Positions 7,767 through 15,530 of a stretch of 16,766 nt of DNA are shown here, one piece after another (position 1 is the stretch's first letter; the number at the start of each line of letters is the position of its first letter). The stretch covers positions 1-16,766 of the forward strand of contig CACZAK010000105.1 in assembly GCA_902779075.1 (NCBI GenBank), written 5' to 3'. This DNA comes from an uncultured bacterium (GTDB lineage: Bacteria > Verrucomicrobiota > Kiritimatiellia > RFP12 > UBA1067). The translations under genes and the position numbers were made by a program. The notes beneath the pieces were generated by a model. The model had not been told where the DNA came from. It made no database searches and was given only the letters and a program-made list of their open reading frames with translations.

Positions 7767-10700
7767 TCACCTGATGATTACCGTGAATCCGGTCTTGAAA
7801 TAGACCCCGTCTTCGCGGGAAACCACGAACACGCCGCGCCGCTTCATGGCGTCGGATGGCTTGAACTTCACCGTTTCGTCCGGAGCATCCTTCCAGAGGA
7901 AAGCGGGCTTCCCAAGTCCCTGGGTGCGTTCGCCGATGTCCACCGTCACGGTCGAGCCGGCCTGGAACGTAAGCGAACCTTCCTCGCTGTCGTCAAACGT
8001 GTCCGTCCAGCGCGAGAGGTCGAGCGTCGTCTCGAGGTGCGAGGCGTCGCCGAGATTGACAATGGGATGCGGTACCGTGGACTCGTCGCCCGCTTCGACG
8101 TTGGGCGCGTAGGCGCCGTAGACCGTCACGGCGGCCGGCGTGCCCTTCAGGTTGTGGAACTTGCCGCCATCGACGAACACGAGCGATTTCACGGGCGAGA
8201 GCACCATGCCGTCCTGCTGGCCGAGAATGCCGCGCACCTCCACGTCGCATCCGCCGGCGGTGGCGGACGACGTGCAGGAGCGAAGGGTCGCATTGGTCGC
8301 CACGACGATCCTTCCGTCGCCGGAGTAGTTCATCTGCCCTGCGTAGATTTCCGTTCCCGCATACGTCACGGTGTTGCTGTTCATCGCCATCGTGTGCGCG
8401 CCGTTGTTGTAGAAGATCATGCCGAATTTCTCCGTGCCGCCGATGGTGGCGTCGTCCGCCAGCGTCACGTTGTAGAGCATGCCGCGATTGCTGCCGTCAA
8501 CCGTCCATTGGCTCGACATCGATGCCGTATTGACCAGCGCACCCGTCCCGTCAGGACCCGAACCGGCAAGGTTGTAGTGGTAGTCGTGGTACCTGTGACC
8601 GTTGAAGTCGAACTGCCCGCCGTCGCGGACTTCTATTGTCGAATACTGCCCGCCGCAGAAAGCCTGTCCGTCGGAGCAGGTGTTGATGGCAAGCCCCTCC
8701 TCGATGACGAGTGATGTCGTCCTGTTGCCGCCGAAACTTGAACGGACGCTGTCCAGCACGAGCGTACCCCTGCCGGTTTTGTGTATTTGCAGGCCGATTC
8801 CGGTGTAGTCCCGCTCTTCCTCCCCGCCAAGGTCGATGCCTTCAAGGTTGTACTCCTCCCCTTCGGGCACATCGACATACAGATGACTCTCGGGGCTGAG
8901 GCAAATCCATCCGCAATACGTGTAGCCGTCGCCAGTCCGTGCGAAGTTGAGCTGGTAGGGCGTTCCGGCTTCCAGTCCGGTGCGCACGTAGATATCGCTG
9001 TTACCCTGTGCAGTCCATGCACTCGACGCCGTGCCTGTCTGGAGACCGCTCACCATGTTGTTGTAAGTGCTACCGCCGTTCGAGGCGATGCCGGCGCTGA
9101 TTTTCTGAACGTAGCCGGAACTACTGCTGGAATGATACCTGAACCGCAGATAGCAGGGGCGCGACTTTGGCAGAGTAAACGTCTGCTTAATACCGAGCGT
9201 ATTATTGTTTTTCAATTGGTAAAAACCGTCGCCCTGCCAATTCGCACTGCCCAGCGTAGTGAAGCCGTTTGTCACAATCACGTTCCCTGATGTGATGCGG
9301 CCAGTCCCCTGCGGCCTGCGTATCTTGAGGTCGTATCCCGCAAGGGTGACGGTCTTGCCGTTCATGTCGAAGTCCAGCGCGCGCCAGTCGGCGTCCGCCG
9401 TGAGCGTGATGTCGTCCTGAAGGAAGGCGGTGATGTGGTTGGCGGCCATTTCGTCCGCGTGCTGCGCGAGCGCCTGGAACTCCGCGTCGTCTGCGAAGAG
9501 CGCCTTCATGTAGTCCATGCCGAGCGTCCACTCGCCGCTGAACGGATTCACGTCCTCGTCGTAGAACGCCCAGCGGTTATTTTCAACGTCGTACTTGACG
9601 AACGACGGCACCTTGCCCGGGAAGATGTAGAGCCCTTCGGGGCGGGGGATCAGCCCGAGCCTGTCCTTATTCGCGTCATCGACGACGAACGTCGCCGTGG
9701 ACATCTCCGCCCACGCGATGAGCAGGACGCTTCCCTGGAACTCGCGGTTGCCCAGATCGACCGTCACGGTGGAACCGGCGTAGAACGTCGTGTTGGTTCC
9801 GTCGAAGACTCCATCGAGCCGCGAAAGGTCGAGCGTCGTCTCAAGATGCGAGTCGTCGCCCAGCTGAACTTTGGGCGTGGTTAGCGTGCAGGTTCCGCCG
9901 TTCGTATGGTTGGCGCTTGGCGCGTATTTTTCCGTGACGACCGTCTCGGGGATGCTTCCGGAGCCCGCCGAATCGCTCAGCCAGCAGGTGCCGCCGGTCT
10001 CGAAGACGAGCGACTTGACTTGGGTGAAGCCGCCGTTGTTCTGGTTCAGCGATCCGTACACCGCCACGTCACAGTTCGCCGCCGCCGTGCTGTGCGCATA
10101 GAACGAGAGCGCCGCGTCCGGTGCGACCACGATGCCGCCCGTTCCGTTGTAGGACATGTTGCCCGCATACACCGTGGTGTTCGTGTACGTAATCGTGTGC
10201 CCGCCCATCGTCATCGTCGTGGCCGTCCAGTCGCCGTTTTTAAGGCTGACGTTCTGCGTTCCTCCGATTACTGCATTCGTGGCAAGCGTGATGTTCCGCA
10301 TGATGAACGCCTTGTCGTAGGCGCTCGCCACCTCCGTGTTGTTCGCCACGGCGCCCAGGCCGTCGGGGCCCGCGCCGGAGAGGATGAAATCGTAAAAGAC
10401 CGAATTGGACCCTGCCGCGCCGTGCGTGTCGAACTGCGCGCCGTCCATCACCTCGATGCGCGAACCGGCCGCGCCGCACCCCGTGTCGTTCGCGTTCACC
10501 AATACGCCTTCCTCCACGACAGCCGATGCCACGCCGTTCCCGCCAATGTCACCTTTGGCCGTGGACATCACAAGCTTTCCCTTGCCAGCCTTGTGTATCT
10601 GAAGACCAATCCCGCCAAAATCGGAAGTGCCGGGCGTACTGCCGCCAAACGTAATATTTGAAGGATCGTGCTCCTCTCCTTCAGGTATGTCAAAGCAGAG

Positions 10701-12971
10701 GATGCTCGTTGGGCTGAGCGTCGCGAACTTGCTCATGCGGGTCTTGCCGTTATAACGGGCTATTTGCAGCTCATACGAAGTTCCGGCTTCCAGTCCGCTC
10801 CTCGTGTACGGCCCCCATGTCTGGGTTCCGCTGAGATGGGGTGTCTGTCCCATAAGATTATTGACGGAATTTATGCCTACGCTCACTGCCTGCCAATAGC
10901 CAGTAGATTTATAGAGTGTTTGCGTCTTGAAGTAGCATGGGCGCGCCTTCGGCAAGGAAAAACGCTGCTTGGCACTCACCTTCCCGCCAGTAGTTCCGAG
11001 ATAGAGCCAATTCCCGTCGTAGTATGACGAGGTGGTTCCAAAAGAGTACCCGGCGGGATCCAATACGTTGCCCGATGTAATCCGCCCCGTGCCCTGCGGC
11101 TTGTGGACCTGAAGGTCCCAGCCCATGAGGGTGATGACCTTGCCGTTGAGGTCGAAGTCGATGGCGCGCCAGTCGGCGTCGGCGGTGAGGGTGACGTTGC
11201 TCTGGAGACAGACGGGTACGCCCGCCACGGCGATCTCGTTCGTGAACGGCACGAGCGTCTGGAACTCCGCGTCGTCCGCGAAGAGCACCTTTTTGCATGC
11301 GGCGAGACCTTCGGCAGGGATCTCGGCGGGGAGCGTGCAGTCCTCGTCGCTGAAATACGCGAGCGCGCCGTTGACGGCCTTGGCGTACAGCACGCCCAGC
11401 TCGAGGTCGTTGTCGCGGGAGTTGCTGTTGATCTCCGTGCCACCGTTGCTGTATGTTCTGGAGGCGCTGACCGTGACCGAGGTGGAGCCGCGGCCGTTGA
11501 GCGTAGCTGTGATGGAATAGGTCTTCTCCGACTCGGAGGGCGGGAGGTAGAGCGCGTAGATGCCGTTCGCGTCGGTCGTGGCCGTTGCCACCGCCGCGCC
11601 GTCGCAGGTCGCCGTCACGGCTGCACCGGGAACGGCGTTGCCCGAAAGGTCGAACACGCGTCCGCTCGCGATGGACGAGTAGCGCGCCGCGTTCGTGGAG
11701 ATGTTGCAGACGACCGAGTTGATCGTATCGTACTTCGTCACCACTTCGCCGTTGATGTTGCGGTCGAACAGCGGCGGGTTGTACCACACGTTGCAATTGC
11801 TGCTGCGCCATCCCATGTTGAAGTGGACGTACAGCGTGTTGTCGGAGTAGCCGTAGCCGTCCGCCATGACCGCATGGCCCGTGCTGCTGCCATTCTTCTC
11901 GATGGAGACGACGCACGGCGTCTTCGCGTCGAGGCTGGAGAGCAGGGCTTTGATGATGTCGCCCCGCACCAAGACCGCATTGGAGTAGTGGAACGTGTTG
12001 ACGAGCGCGCCGGGGACGTCCGCGACGTAGGCGCCGCTGCCGCTAGGGCCGTACTCCATCTTCACCGCGACGCCCGCGTCGTGGCAGAGCTTGCCCACCG
12101 CCTGGCGCCAGGTTTCGGTGGAGGCGGCGCTCCAATTGTAGTAGCTGTTGATGTTCTCGGGCATGTTGTCCCAGTCATACGTGCCGCCCATCAGGGAGAG
12201 GGTCACGGCGACGTCGTTCGACGTGCACTGGAAGGAGGCGACGTCGACGGGGTTGTCCGCCTGCGGCCACCTGAAGTAGCGCATGACCTGCGCGGAGGAC
12301 GTGGCCACGCACCCGCACGGCCAGTTGGCGGGGGTGTAGTAGTTGAAGCAGACGGGGTAGTCGGTTCCGCTGTAGTTGCCGATCCTGGACTGCGACCAGT
12401 CGTTCTGCGGCGCGAGCGCGGGCACGCGCAGGTCTGGCGGGGCGGACGTGATGGACGGCGCCGCGTCGAAGGAAAGCGGCTTCGCGGCGGCGCGGAGGGC
12501 GGCCCAGCGCGCGGCGTTGCCGGCGGCGGGGGATGCCGTAGCGGCGGCGTAGGAAAGACCGGAGCGGGACGGGGATTCCGCGCGCGCGGCGGTGTCGCCG
12601 GCGATGAGGCACCACAGCGGGTTTTCGTCCGTCGCCGCGAACTCGCCGGACTTCGACCAGGCGAGGATCGGGGTGAAGTCCGTGTCACCGGACGTGACCA
12701 CGTATCCGCCGCCCTCGAACGACACAACGTGGAATACGCCCTTGCCGTCCCGCCCCTGGTACGTGGCCGTTGACGCGGGTGCAGCGTCAAACTGCTCACC
12801 GAGGGCTTCCTTGAGGCGCACCCAGCCGGCTACGGCCTCCTGCGCGGCTTCGGGTGCCACCTCGGCGGCGAACGCTCCCATGCCGACTGCGAATGCGAAG
12901 AACGCAGCGGTGATTCTGCGCAATGTTGTTGCCGCATACGGCTTTCCATCGAATGTGTTTCCTGTTGCCAT
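7767..12971 (-). CDS. Secreted C10-family (streptopain-like) cysteine peptidase with duplicated beta-rich repeats
   Basis: The product is 1734 residues. After a signal peptide ending near residue 36 (FAFAVGMGAFA), residues about 37-185 resemble the C10 propeptide (FHVVSFEGGGYVVTSGDTDF). The catalytic domain, about 186-430, keeps its key residues: Cys221 in PCGCVATSSAQVMRYFRWP, His366 in STGHAVMADGYGY and Trp388 in HFNMGW. Residues about 434-505 form a carboxypeptidase-regulatory-like Ig fold (GRVFDLSGNAVPGAAVTA). Two long repeats follow, about 525-1122 and 1123-1725, each opening with (K)xLFADDAEFQ and LTADADWRAxDFDxNGK, with a PATR-like IHKxGxGxLV core. The end is KTGFTVIIR. AGGAAA precedes the start, with a TTGACA-18-TATAAT promoter above. 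C10 enzymes are made as inactive zymogens and cleave host or bacterial proteins; the repeats probably hold this one at the surface. It heads an operon with the genes at 7568 and 2802. The catalytic call is strong; the role of the repeats is inferred. Confidence 0.9.
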   Translation of the reverse strand: MATGNTFDGKPYAATTLRRITAAFFAFAVGMGAFAAEVAPEAAQEAVAGWVRLKEALGEQFDAAPASTATYQGRDGKGVFHVVSFEGGGYVVTSGDTDFTPILAWSKSGEFAATDENPLWCLIAGDTAARAESPSRSGLSYAAATASPAAGNAARWAALRAAAKPLSFDAAPSITSAPPDLRVPALAPQNDWSQSRIGNYSGTDYPVCFNYYTPANWPCGCVATSSAQVMRYFRWPQADNPVDVASFQCTSNDVAVTLSLMGGTYDWDNMPENINSYYNWSAASTETWRQAVGKLCHDAGVAVKMEYGPSGSGAYVADVPGALVNTFHYSNAVLVRGDIIKALLSSLDAKTPCVVSIEKNGSSTGHAVMADGYGYSDNTLYVHFNMGWRSSNCNVWYNPPLFDRNINGEVVTKYDTINSVVCNISTNAARYSSIASGRVFDLSGNAVPGAAVTATCDGAAVATATTDANGIYALYLPPSESEKTYSITATLNGRGSTSVTVSASRTYSNGGTEINSNSRDNDLELGVLYAKAVNGALAYFSDEDCTLPAEIPAEGLAACKKVLFADDAEFQTLVPFTNEIAVAGVPVCLQSNVTLTADADWRAIDFDLNGKVITLMGWDLQVHKPQGTGRITSGNVLDPAGYSFGTTSSYYDGNWLYLGTTGGKVSAKQRFSLPKARPCYFKTQTLYKSTGYWQAVSVGINSVNNLMGQTPHLSGTQTWGPYTRSGLEAGTSYELQIARYNGKTRMSKFATLSPTSILCFDIPEGEEHDPSNITFGGSTPGTSDFGGIGLQIHKAGKGKLVMSTAKGDIGGNGVASAVVEEGVLVNANDTGCGAAGSRIEVMDGAQFDTHGAAGSNSVFYDFILSGAGPDGLGAVANNTEVASAYDKAFIMRNITLATNAVIGGTQNVSLKNGDWTATTMTMGGHTITYTNTTVYAGNMSYNGTGGIVVAPDAALSFYAHSTAAANCDVAVYGSLNQNNGGFTQVKSLVFETGGTCWLSDSAGSGSIPETVVTEKYAPSANHTNGGTCTLTTPKVQLGDDSHLETTLDLSRLDGVFDGTNTTFYAGSTVTVDLGNREFQGSVLLIAWAEMSTATFVVDDANKDRLGLIPRPEGLYIFPGKVPSFVKYDVENNRWAFYDEDVNPFSGEWTLGMDYMKALFADDAEFQALAQHADEMAANHITAFLQDDITLTADADWRALDFDMNGKTVTLAGYDLKIRRPQGTGRITSGNVIVTNGFTTLGSANWQGDGFYQLKNNNTLGIKQTFTLPKSRPCYLRFRYHSSSSSGYVQKISAGIASNGGSTYNNMVSGLQTGTASSAWTAQGNSDIYVRTGLEAGTPYQLNFARTGDGYTYCGWICLSPESHLYVDVPEGEEYNLEGIDLGGEEERDYTGIGLQIHKTGRGTLVLDSVRSSFGGNRTTSLVIEEGLAINTCSDGQAFCGGQYSTIEVRDGGQFDFNGHRYHDYHYNLAGSGPDGTGALVNTASMSSQWTVDGSNRGMLYNVTLADDATIGGTEKFGMIFYNNGAHTMAMNSNTVTYAGTEIYAGQMNYSGDGRIVVATNATLRSCTSSATAGGCDVEVRGILGQQDGMVLSPVKSLVFVDGGKFHNLKGTPAAVTVYGAYAPNVEAGDESTVPHPIVNLGDASHLETTLDLSRWTDTFDDSEEGSLTFQAGSTVTVDIGERTQGLGKPAFLWKDAPDETVKFKPSDAMKRRGVFVVSREDGVYFKTGFTVIIR

Positions 12972-13011
12972 GACGTTTCCTTTCCTTATCCGCCCCGTGC
13001 GGACGCCAAAT

Positions 13012-13041
13012 ATTATACAATATCTTGCGTTTTCATGTCAA
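13012..13041 (-). promoter_or_regulatory. Consensus sigma70-type promoter of the C10 peptidase operon
   Basis: On the minus strand TTGACA (13041-13036), an 18-base spacer and TATAAT (13017-13012) match both consensus hexamers perfectly. Transcription would start near 13005 and give a 5' leader of about 35 bases containing the AAGGAAAGGAAA ribosome site. Confidence 0.8.
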
Positions 13042-13058
13042 TGACCTGGGGTGTAAGC

Positions 13059-13091
13059 AAAAATGAGATTACGGTGCGGATGAAATCTCAT
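13059..13091 (-). terminator. Rho-independent terminator downstream of the hydrolase
   Basis: On the minus strand ATGAGATT, a 13-base loop and AATCTCAT form an eight-pair stem followed by five T. It lies about 115 bases past the hydrolase stop and just before the C10 promoter, separating the two transcription units. The stem is AT-rich, so efficiency may be modest. Nothing else is evident in 13092-13204. Confidence 0.6.
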
Positions 13092-13204
13092 GGCACTGCT
13101 GGCGCATCGGGGACGGGGTGAGGGTGGTGTATGGGGGATGGGGGCGGGGAATTACGCCCGCTTGGCCATTTTTTTCAGGGGTGCATGAGCGGCGCGCGGG
13201 AGAT

Positions 13205-14143
13205 TCAGCGACCGGCAATGAAGTCGAGGAGCGGCGGGTCGTCCCAGACCTTGCCCGTGTGCGCAACGCCCGGAATGTCGCGGAACAACGTCTTCGCCGC
13301 CCAGGCGGGGAAGCCCTTCACGTACTCCGCGAACATCCGGTGCCGGGTGTAGCGCGACACGCCCTGCTTCGCCGACAGCCGGTTCCTGCCGTTCGTGCGC
13401 GCGTCGTCCTTCGTCCCGCACCCGAACCAGACGCGACGCGCCGAAAGGTTGGCGAGAATCTCCTTCTTCCCCATTCCGGCGGCATAGCGCGGAATGCCCT
13501 TCAGCCCGTAGTGCCACGGCTCGCCCTCGTCGAGCTTCAGGTAGAACGCCGGCGCGATGGAGGCGTATTCGACCGCCACGCCAGCCCTCGACGGACACTT
13601 CCCGACAGCCGCATGTCGCGCAGCGACCTGTCCGCCGGCGGAGAAGCCGACGACGACGATCCTTTTCATGGCGGGGAAGAGCCTCGCATCGCAGAGCGTC
13701 GCCACCATGCGGTCGACGACGTCGAACGACGACATGTTCGTACCGTAGGCGTCGCCGCCGCCGCGCCAGTCGTTCGCGGCGGATCCCTCCTCGCCGACTT
13801 CCCAGAATCCGCACCACACGGCGCGTCCGTCGTCGGGGATTTTCTTCTCGCGTATGTACCGGCGGATCGGGAACATGGGCGCGAACACGACAGGCTTCGC
13901 GCCGCGCTTCGCCACGTTCTTCGCCAGTCTGCGACACAAGGCGGTGCGGTCGTCCGCGCCGCCGCCCCAGCCGTGGATGTAGAGAATCCCGAGGTCTGCC
14001 ACGGCATCCCCGCGTTCGATCGGACGCTCGCCCGTATAATACACCGCCGGCTCGAAGCCCTTTGCCTTGAACATCCCCGCCTCTGCGGGGAACGCCGCCA
14101 GCGCCGCAGCCGCGGCGGCTGCCAATCCAATTCGCGTCTTCAT
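13205..14143 (-). CDS. Secreted alpha/beta-hydrolase (esterase/lipase-like)
   Basis: The product is 312 residues from the ATG at 14143; a 60-residue upstream in-frame extension is rejected because it reads through a low-complexity DNA repeat and spans the promoter. A signal peptide (MKTRIGLAAAAAAALAAFPA) ends near residue 22. The fold marks are an oxyanion-type HGWGGG after LGILYI (about residues 50-60), the nucleophile elbow GFSAGG in VVVGFSAGGQVAARHA (about 165-175), an aspartate in GTKDD (about 242-246) and a C-terminal histidine in IPGVAHTGKVW, giving a complete Ser-Asp-His triad. The substrate cannot be told; secretion and the short HGWGG signature would suit an esterase or acyl hydrolase. 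It has its own promoter (TTGCCT-17-TATAAT) and terminator, so it is probably monocistronic. The ribosome site is weak. Confidence 0.8.
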   Translation of the reverse strand: MKTRIGLAAAAAAALAAFPAEAGMFKAKGFEPAVYYTGERPIERGDAVADLGILYIHGWGGGADDRTALCRRLAKNVAKRGAKPVVFAPMFPIRRYIREKKIPDDGRAVWCGFWEVGEEGSAANDWRGGGDAYGTNMSSFDVVDRMVATLCDARLFPAMKRIVVVGFSAGGQVAARHAAVGKCPSRAGVAVEYASIAPAFYLKLDEGEPWHYGLKGIPRYAAGMGKKEILANLSARRVWFGCGTKDDARTNGRNRLSAKQGVSRYTRHRMFAEYVKGFPAWAAKTLFRDIPGVAHTGKVWDDPPLLDFIAGR

Positions 14144-14206
14144 TTGACTCTGACCATCAGCCCTTTCCTCTTGTGCGCGTCTGTCGCCATCAGCCTCACG
14201 GGGCAG

Positions 14207-14235
14207 ATTATACAAAAATCCCGTCTGCGAGGCAA
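14207..14235 (-). promoter_or_regulatory. Promoter of the hydrolase gene
   Basis: On the minus strand TTGCCT (4 of 6), a 17-base spacer and a perfect TATAAT at 14212-14207 lie about 65 bases before the hydrolase start. The 9-bp repeat array at 14250 sits immediately upstream of the -35 box. Confidence 0.65.
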
Positions 14236-14249
14236 GCCGGGATTGGCGA

Positions 14250-14303
14250 GGATTTTCCGGATTTTCCGGATCCTCCGGATATTCCGGATCCTCCGGATCT
14301 GCG
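14250..14303. repeat. Tandem array of 9-bp units, GGAT(T/C/A)(T/C)TCC
   Basis: Five units (GGATTTTCC twice, GGATCCTCC, GGATATTCC, GGATCCTCC) run from 14250 to 14294, followed by a degenerate sixth. Every unit joint gives a TCCGGA palindrome. The array lies between the end of hicA and the -35 box of the hydrolase promoter. The unit length is a multiple of three, so all frames stay open (PED/PEN repeats on the minus strand), but nothing indicates translation. Confidence 0.85.
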
Positions 14304-14319
14304 GGGACAGCCCCCACTT

Positions 14320-14514
14320 TCATAGATCAGCGGCGGGGCTTCGGGATGCCGCAGGCGTACCCTGCGCAATCGGGGCGGTGCCGTGATGGGGAACAGGCAC
14401 GGAATGCCCCGTGTCCGGGTGCTGCCAGATGGCGCAACTGCCGCGCATCCGAAAGAAAACGTACCCGGCCGCACGGAGATGCCGCTCGACCTCGCTCGCG
14501 TTTAGGGGTTTCAT
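14320..14514 (-). CDS. hicA: HicA-family mRNA interferase, probably inactive
   Basis: The 64-residue product starts with an ATGA overlap to the HicB stop, as in other hicBA pairs. It aligns with the double-stranded-RNA-binding-like HicA fold: MKPLNASEVERHLRAAGYVF, RMRGSCAIWQHPDTGHSVPV and PHHGTAPIAQGT. In HicA the residue after the conserved Gly-Ser is the catalytic histidine; here it is Cys27. The usual ending GTLRxILxQAG is also absent: after GT the frame reads PAASRSPAADL, whereas a neighbouring frame supplies T-L-R at exactly that point (around 14350-14360), suggesting a late frameshift. Active HicA cleaves mRNA and blocks translation until neutralised by HicB; this copy is likely disarmed. 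Family assignment is fairly firm, activity loss is inferred. Confidence 0.7.
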   Translation of the reverse strand: MKPLNASEVERHLRAAGYVFFRMRGSCAIWQHPDTGHSVPVPHHGTAPIAQGTPAASRSPAADL

Positions 14515-14750
14515 GCAAGTGCCATCTTGCGGACGGGGGCGCCGGACGAAAGCTTCTTCATCGCGAACTCAAGATAGGCCTCAAGGCAGCCGGCCGCCGC
14601 CTCCAACACGTTGGCGCGGCACTCCTCTCGCGTGGCTCCCTGCGACGCGCAGCCTGGCATCGCCGGAACCTCACCCCAATAGCCGGTCTCCGGTGCCTTG
14701 CACTTGTGGATGACAATGCGCCATCCCTCGCTGTTCAACAGGCCTCCCAT
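14511..14750 (-). CDS. hicB: HicB-family antitoxin
   Basis: The product is 79 residues from the ATG at 14750, which has AGGAGA 7 bases upstream and a TATAAT promoter at 14773; a longer frame to 14834 would run through the promoter. The partly degraded RNase-H-like fold of HicB is visible: WRIVIHKCKAPETGYWGEVPAMPGCASQG, then REECRANVLEAAAGCLEAYLEF. The signature VPAMPGCxSQGxTxEE is well kept. There is no added C-terminal DNA-binding domain; the chain ends LSSGAPVRKMALA. HicB of this short type masks the HicA active site. It is first in a two-gene operon with hicA. Confidence 0.85.
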   Translation of the reverse strand: MGGLLNSEGWRIVIHKCKAPETGYWGEVPAMPGCASQGATREECRANVLEAAAGCLEAYLEFAMKKLSSGAPVRKMALA

Positions 14751-14772
14751 CTTGTTTCTCCTTCGCGGTGAA

Positions 14773-14801
14773 ATTATACAATATTCGGCGGGTGATGCAA
14801 A
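14773..14801 (-). promoter_or_regulatory. Promoter of hicBA
   Basis: On the minus strand TTTGCA (4 of 6), a 17-base spacer and a perfect TATAAT at 14778-14773 lie 23 bases before the hicB start. The -35 box is only 24 bases from the stop of the upstream NYN gene. Confidence 0.65.
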
Positions 14802-14824
14802 AGTGTATTTTTGCGCCCTGGAAA

Positions 14825-15419
14825 TCATCGCCATGGTGTTCTCATTTGGCAGACTGCTTCTTTCAGCAGGGGGATTTTTGAGCCACGGCGAGGGGAATTA
14901 TGAGCCACAATGAGTGTCGGTGCTTGGTAGTGAGGGGCGAACACGAGGACTTGTTTACCAAACTTTCGCCGAATCAATTCAAGCGGTGCTATGAAATCTG
15001 AATCGCCGCTGATAAGGGCTACGGCATCAATGTCGCATATCGGTCGCGATGTTGACGTCTGTACGCTTCTCTTCCAACTTGACGACATGAACTCTTCCGT
15101 TTGTGGCCTCGTTGCAATTTCTGCATTCGCTGCTGACCGCCGGCATCCAGACCTTGTTTCTGTTGTAGTAGCCCTCGACAATTTCAAGTCCGCTGATTTC
15201 AGAAAGAGCGCGTAGGTAGATTCGCTGGCGTTCAATAGCCTTGGCGTCGTATGGATATGTCCTGACTCGTGCGGTATAGAACTTGACAGAACCCAGAACG
15301 TGGTCTTTTCTTATCAACGTTCGCGCAAGCGCCAAAGGGTCAAGCCATTTCGCGCTCTGATCGTCTCGGAGAAGTCCATAGTAAAGATTCCCCGCATCAA
15401 TATAGACATTCGTTTTCAT
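14825..15419 (-). pseudogene. NYN-domain (LabA/DUF88-like) ribonuclease, frameshifted by a small deletion
   Basis: The first frame, from 15419 to about 15030, gives the front of a PIN-like NYN nuclease: MKTNVYIDAGNLYYGLL with the first catalytic aspartate (Asp8), then VKFYTARVRTYPYDAKAIER, then EEKRTDVNIATDM with a second acidic cluster. The rest is in another frame: CDIDAVALISGDSDF (the third acidic motif), LIRRKFGKQVLVFAP and a C-terminal SPRRGSKIPLLKEAV. In related proteins about 8-10 residues separate the ATDM and DxAVLxSGDSDF motifs; here they almost touch, so a deletion of about 26 bases fits both the missing residues and the frame change. Such nucleases act on RNA and turn up in TA and defence settings. 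The start overlaps the stop of an upstream open frame by ATGA but has no clear ribosome site. Confidence 0.75.
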
Positions 15420-15420
15420 T

Positions 15421-15530
15421 TCTGTAAAATGCTAAGGCCCCGACCCTTTCGGATCGGAGCCTCGCCCCGTATCGGCAGAGCATCACGGTCGGATGCGAAC
15501 CTTTTGAGGGGTTCGGAGCTAGTATATCAA
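15421..15530 (-). ncRNA. Candidate structured RNA or leader upstream of the NYN gene
   Basis: The minus strand holds several hairpins in about 100 bases. The best is 15461-15436: GGCTCCGATCC, loop GAAA, GGGTCGGGGCC, with eleven continuous pairs including two G-U wobbles. Both wobbles pair only if the minus strand is transcribed, and the loop is a GNRA tetraloop. A second hairpin (CGAACC...GGTTCG, 15515-15496) lies upstream, with a possible third between them. TTAGCATTTT follows the large hairpin, so it may be a terminator or attenuator ahead of the NYN start. A weak promoter (TTGTTT-16-TATACT, 15548-15521) could start it. Identity unknown; it could be a small RNA, a 5' regulatory leader, or simply the terminator of the DUF3800 remnant. 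Confidence 0.4.

Noticed and set aside
11103..12773. Long plus-strand open frame of 556 codons
   Set aside because: It mirrors the third-position GC bias of the C10 peptidase gene; composition is Arg/Val/Gly-rich and no motif is present.
15430..15520. tRNA-like segments (GGCAGAGC, GGTTCGCATCC)
   Set aside because: No acceptor stem, anticodon arm or matching T stem can be drawn on either strand.
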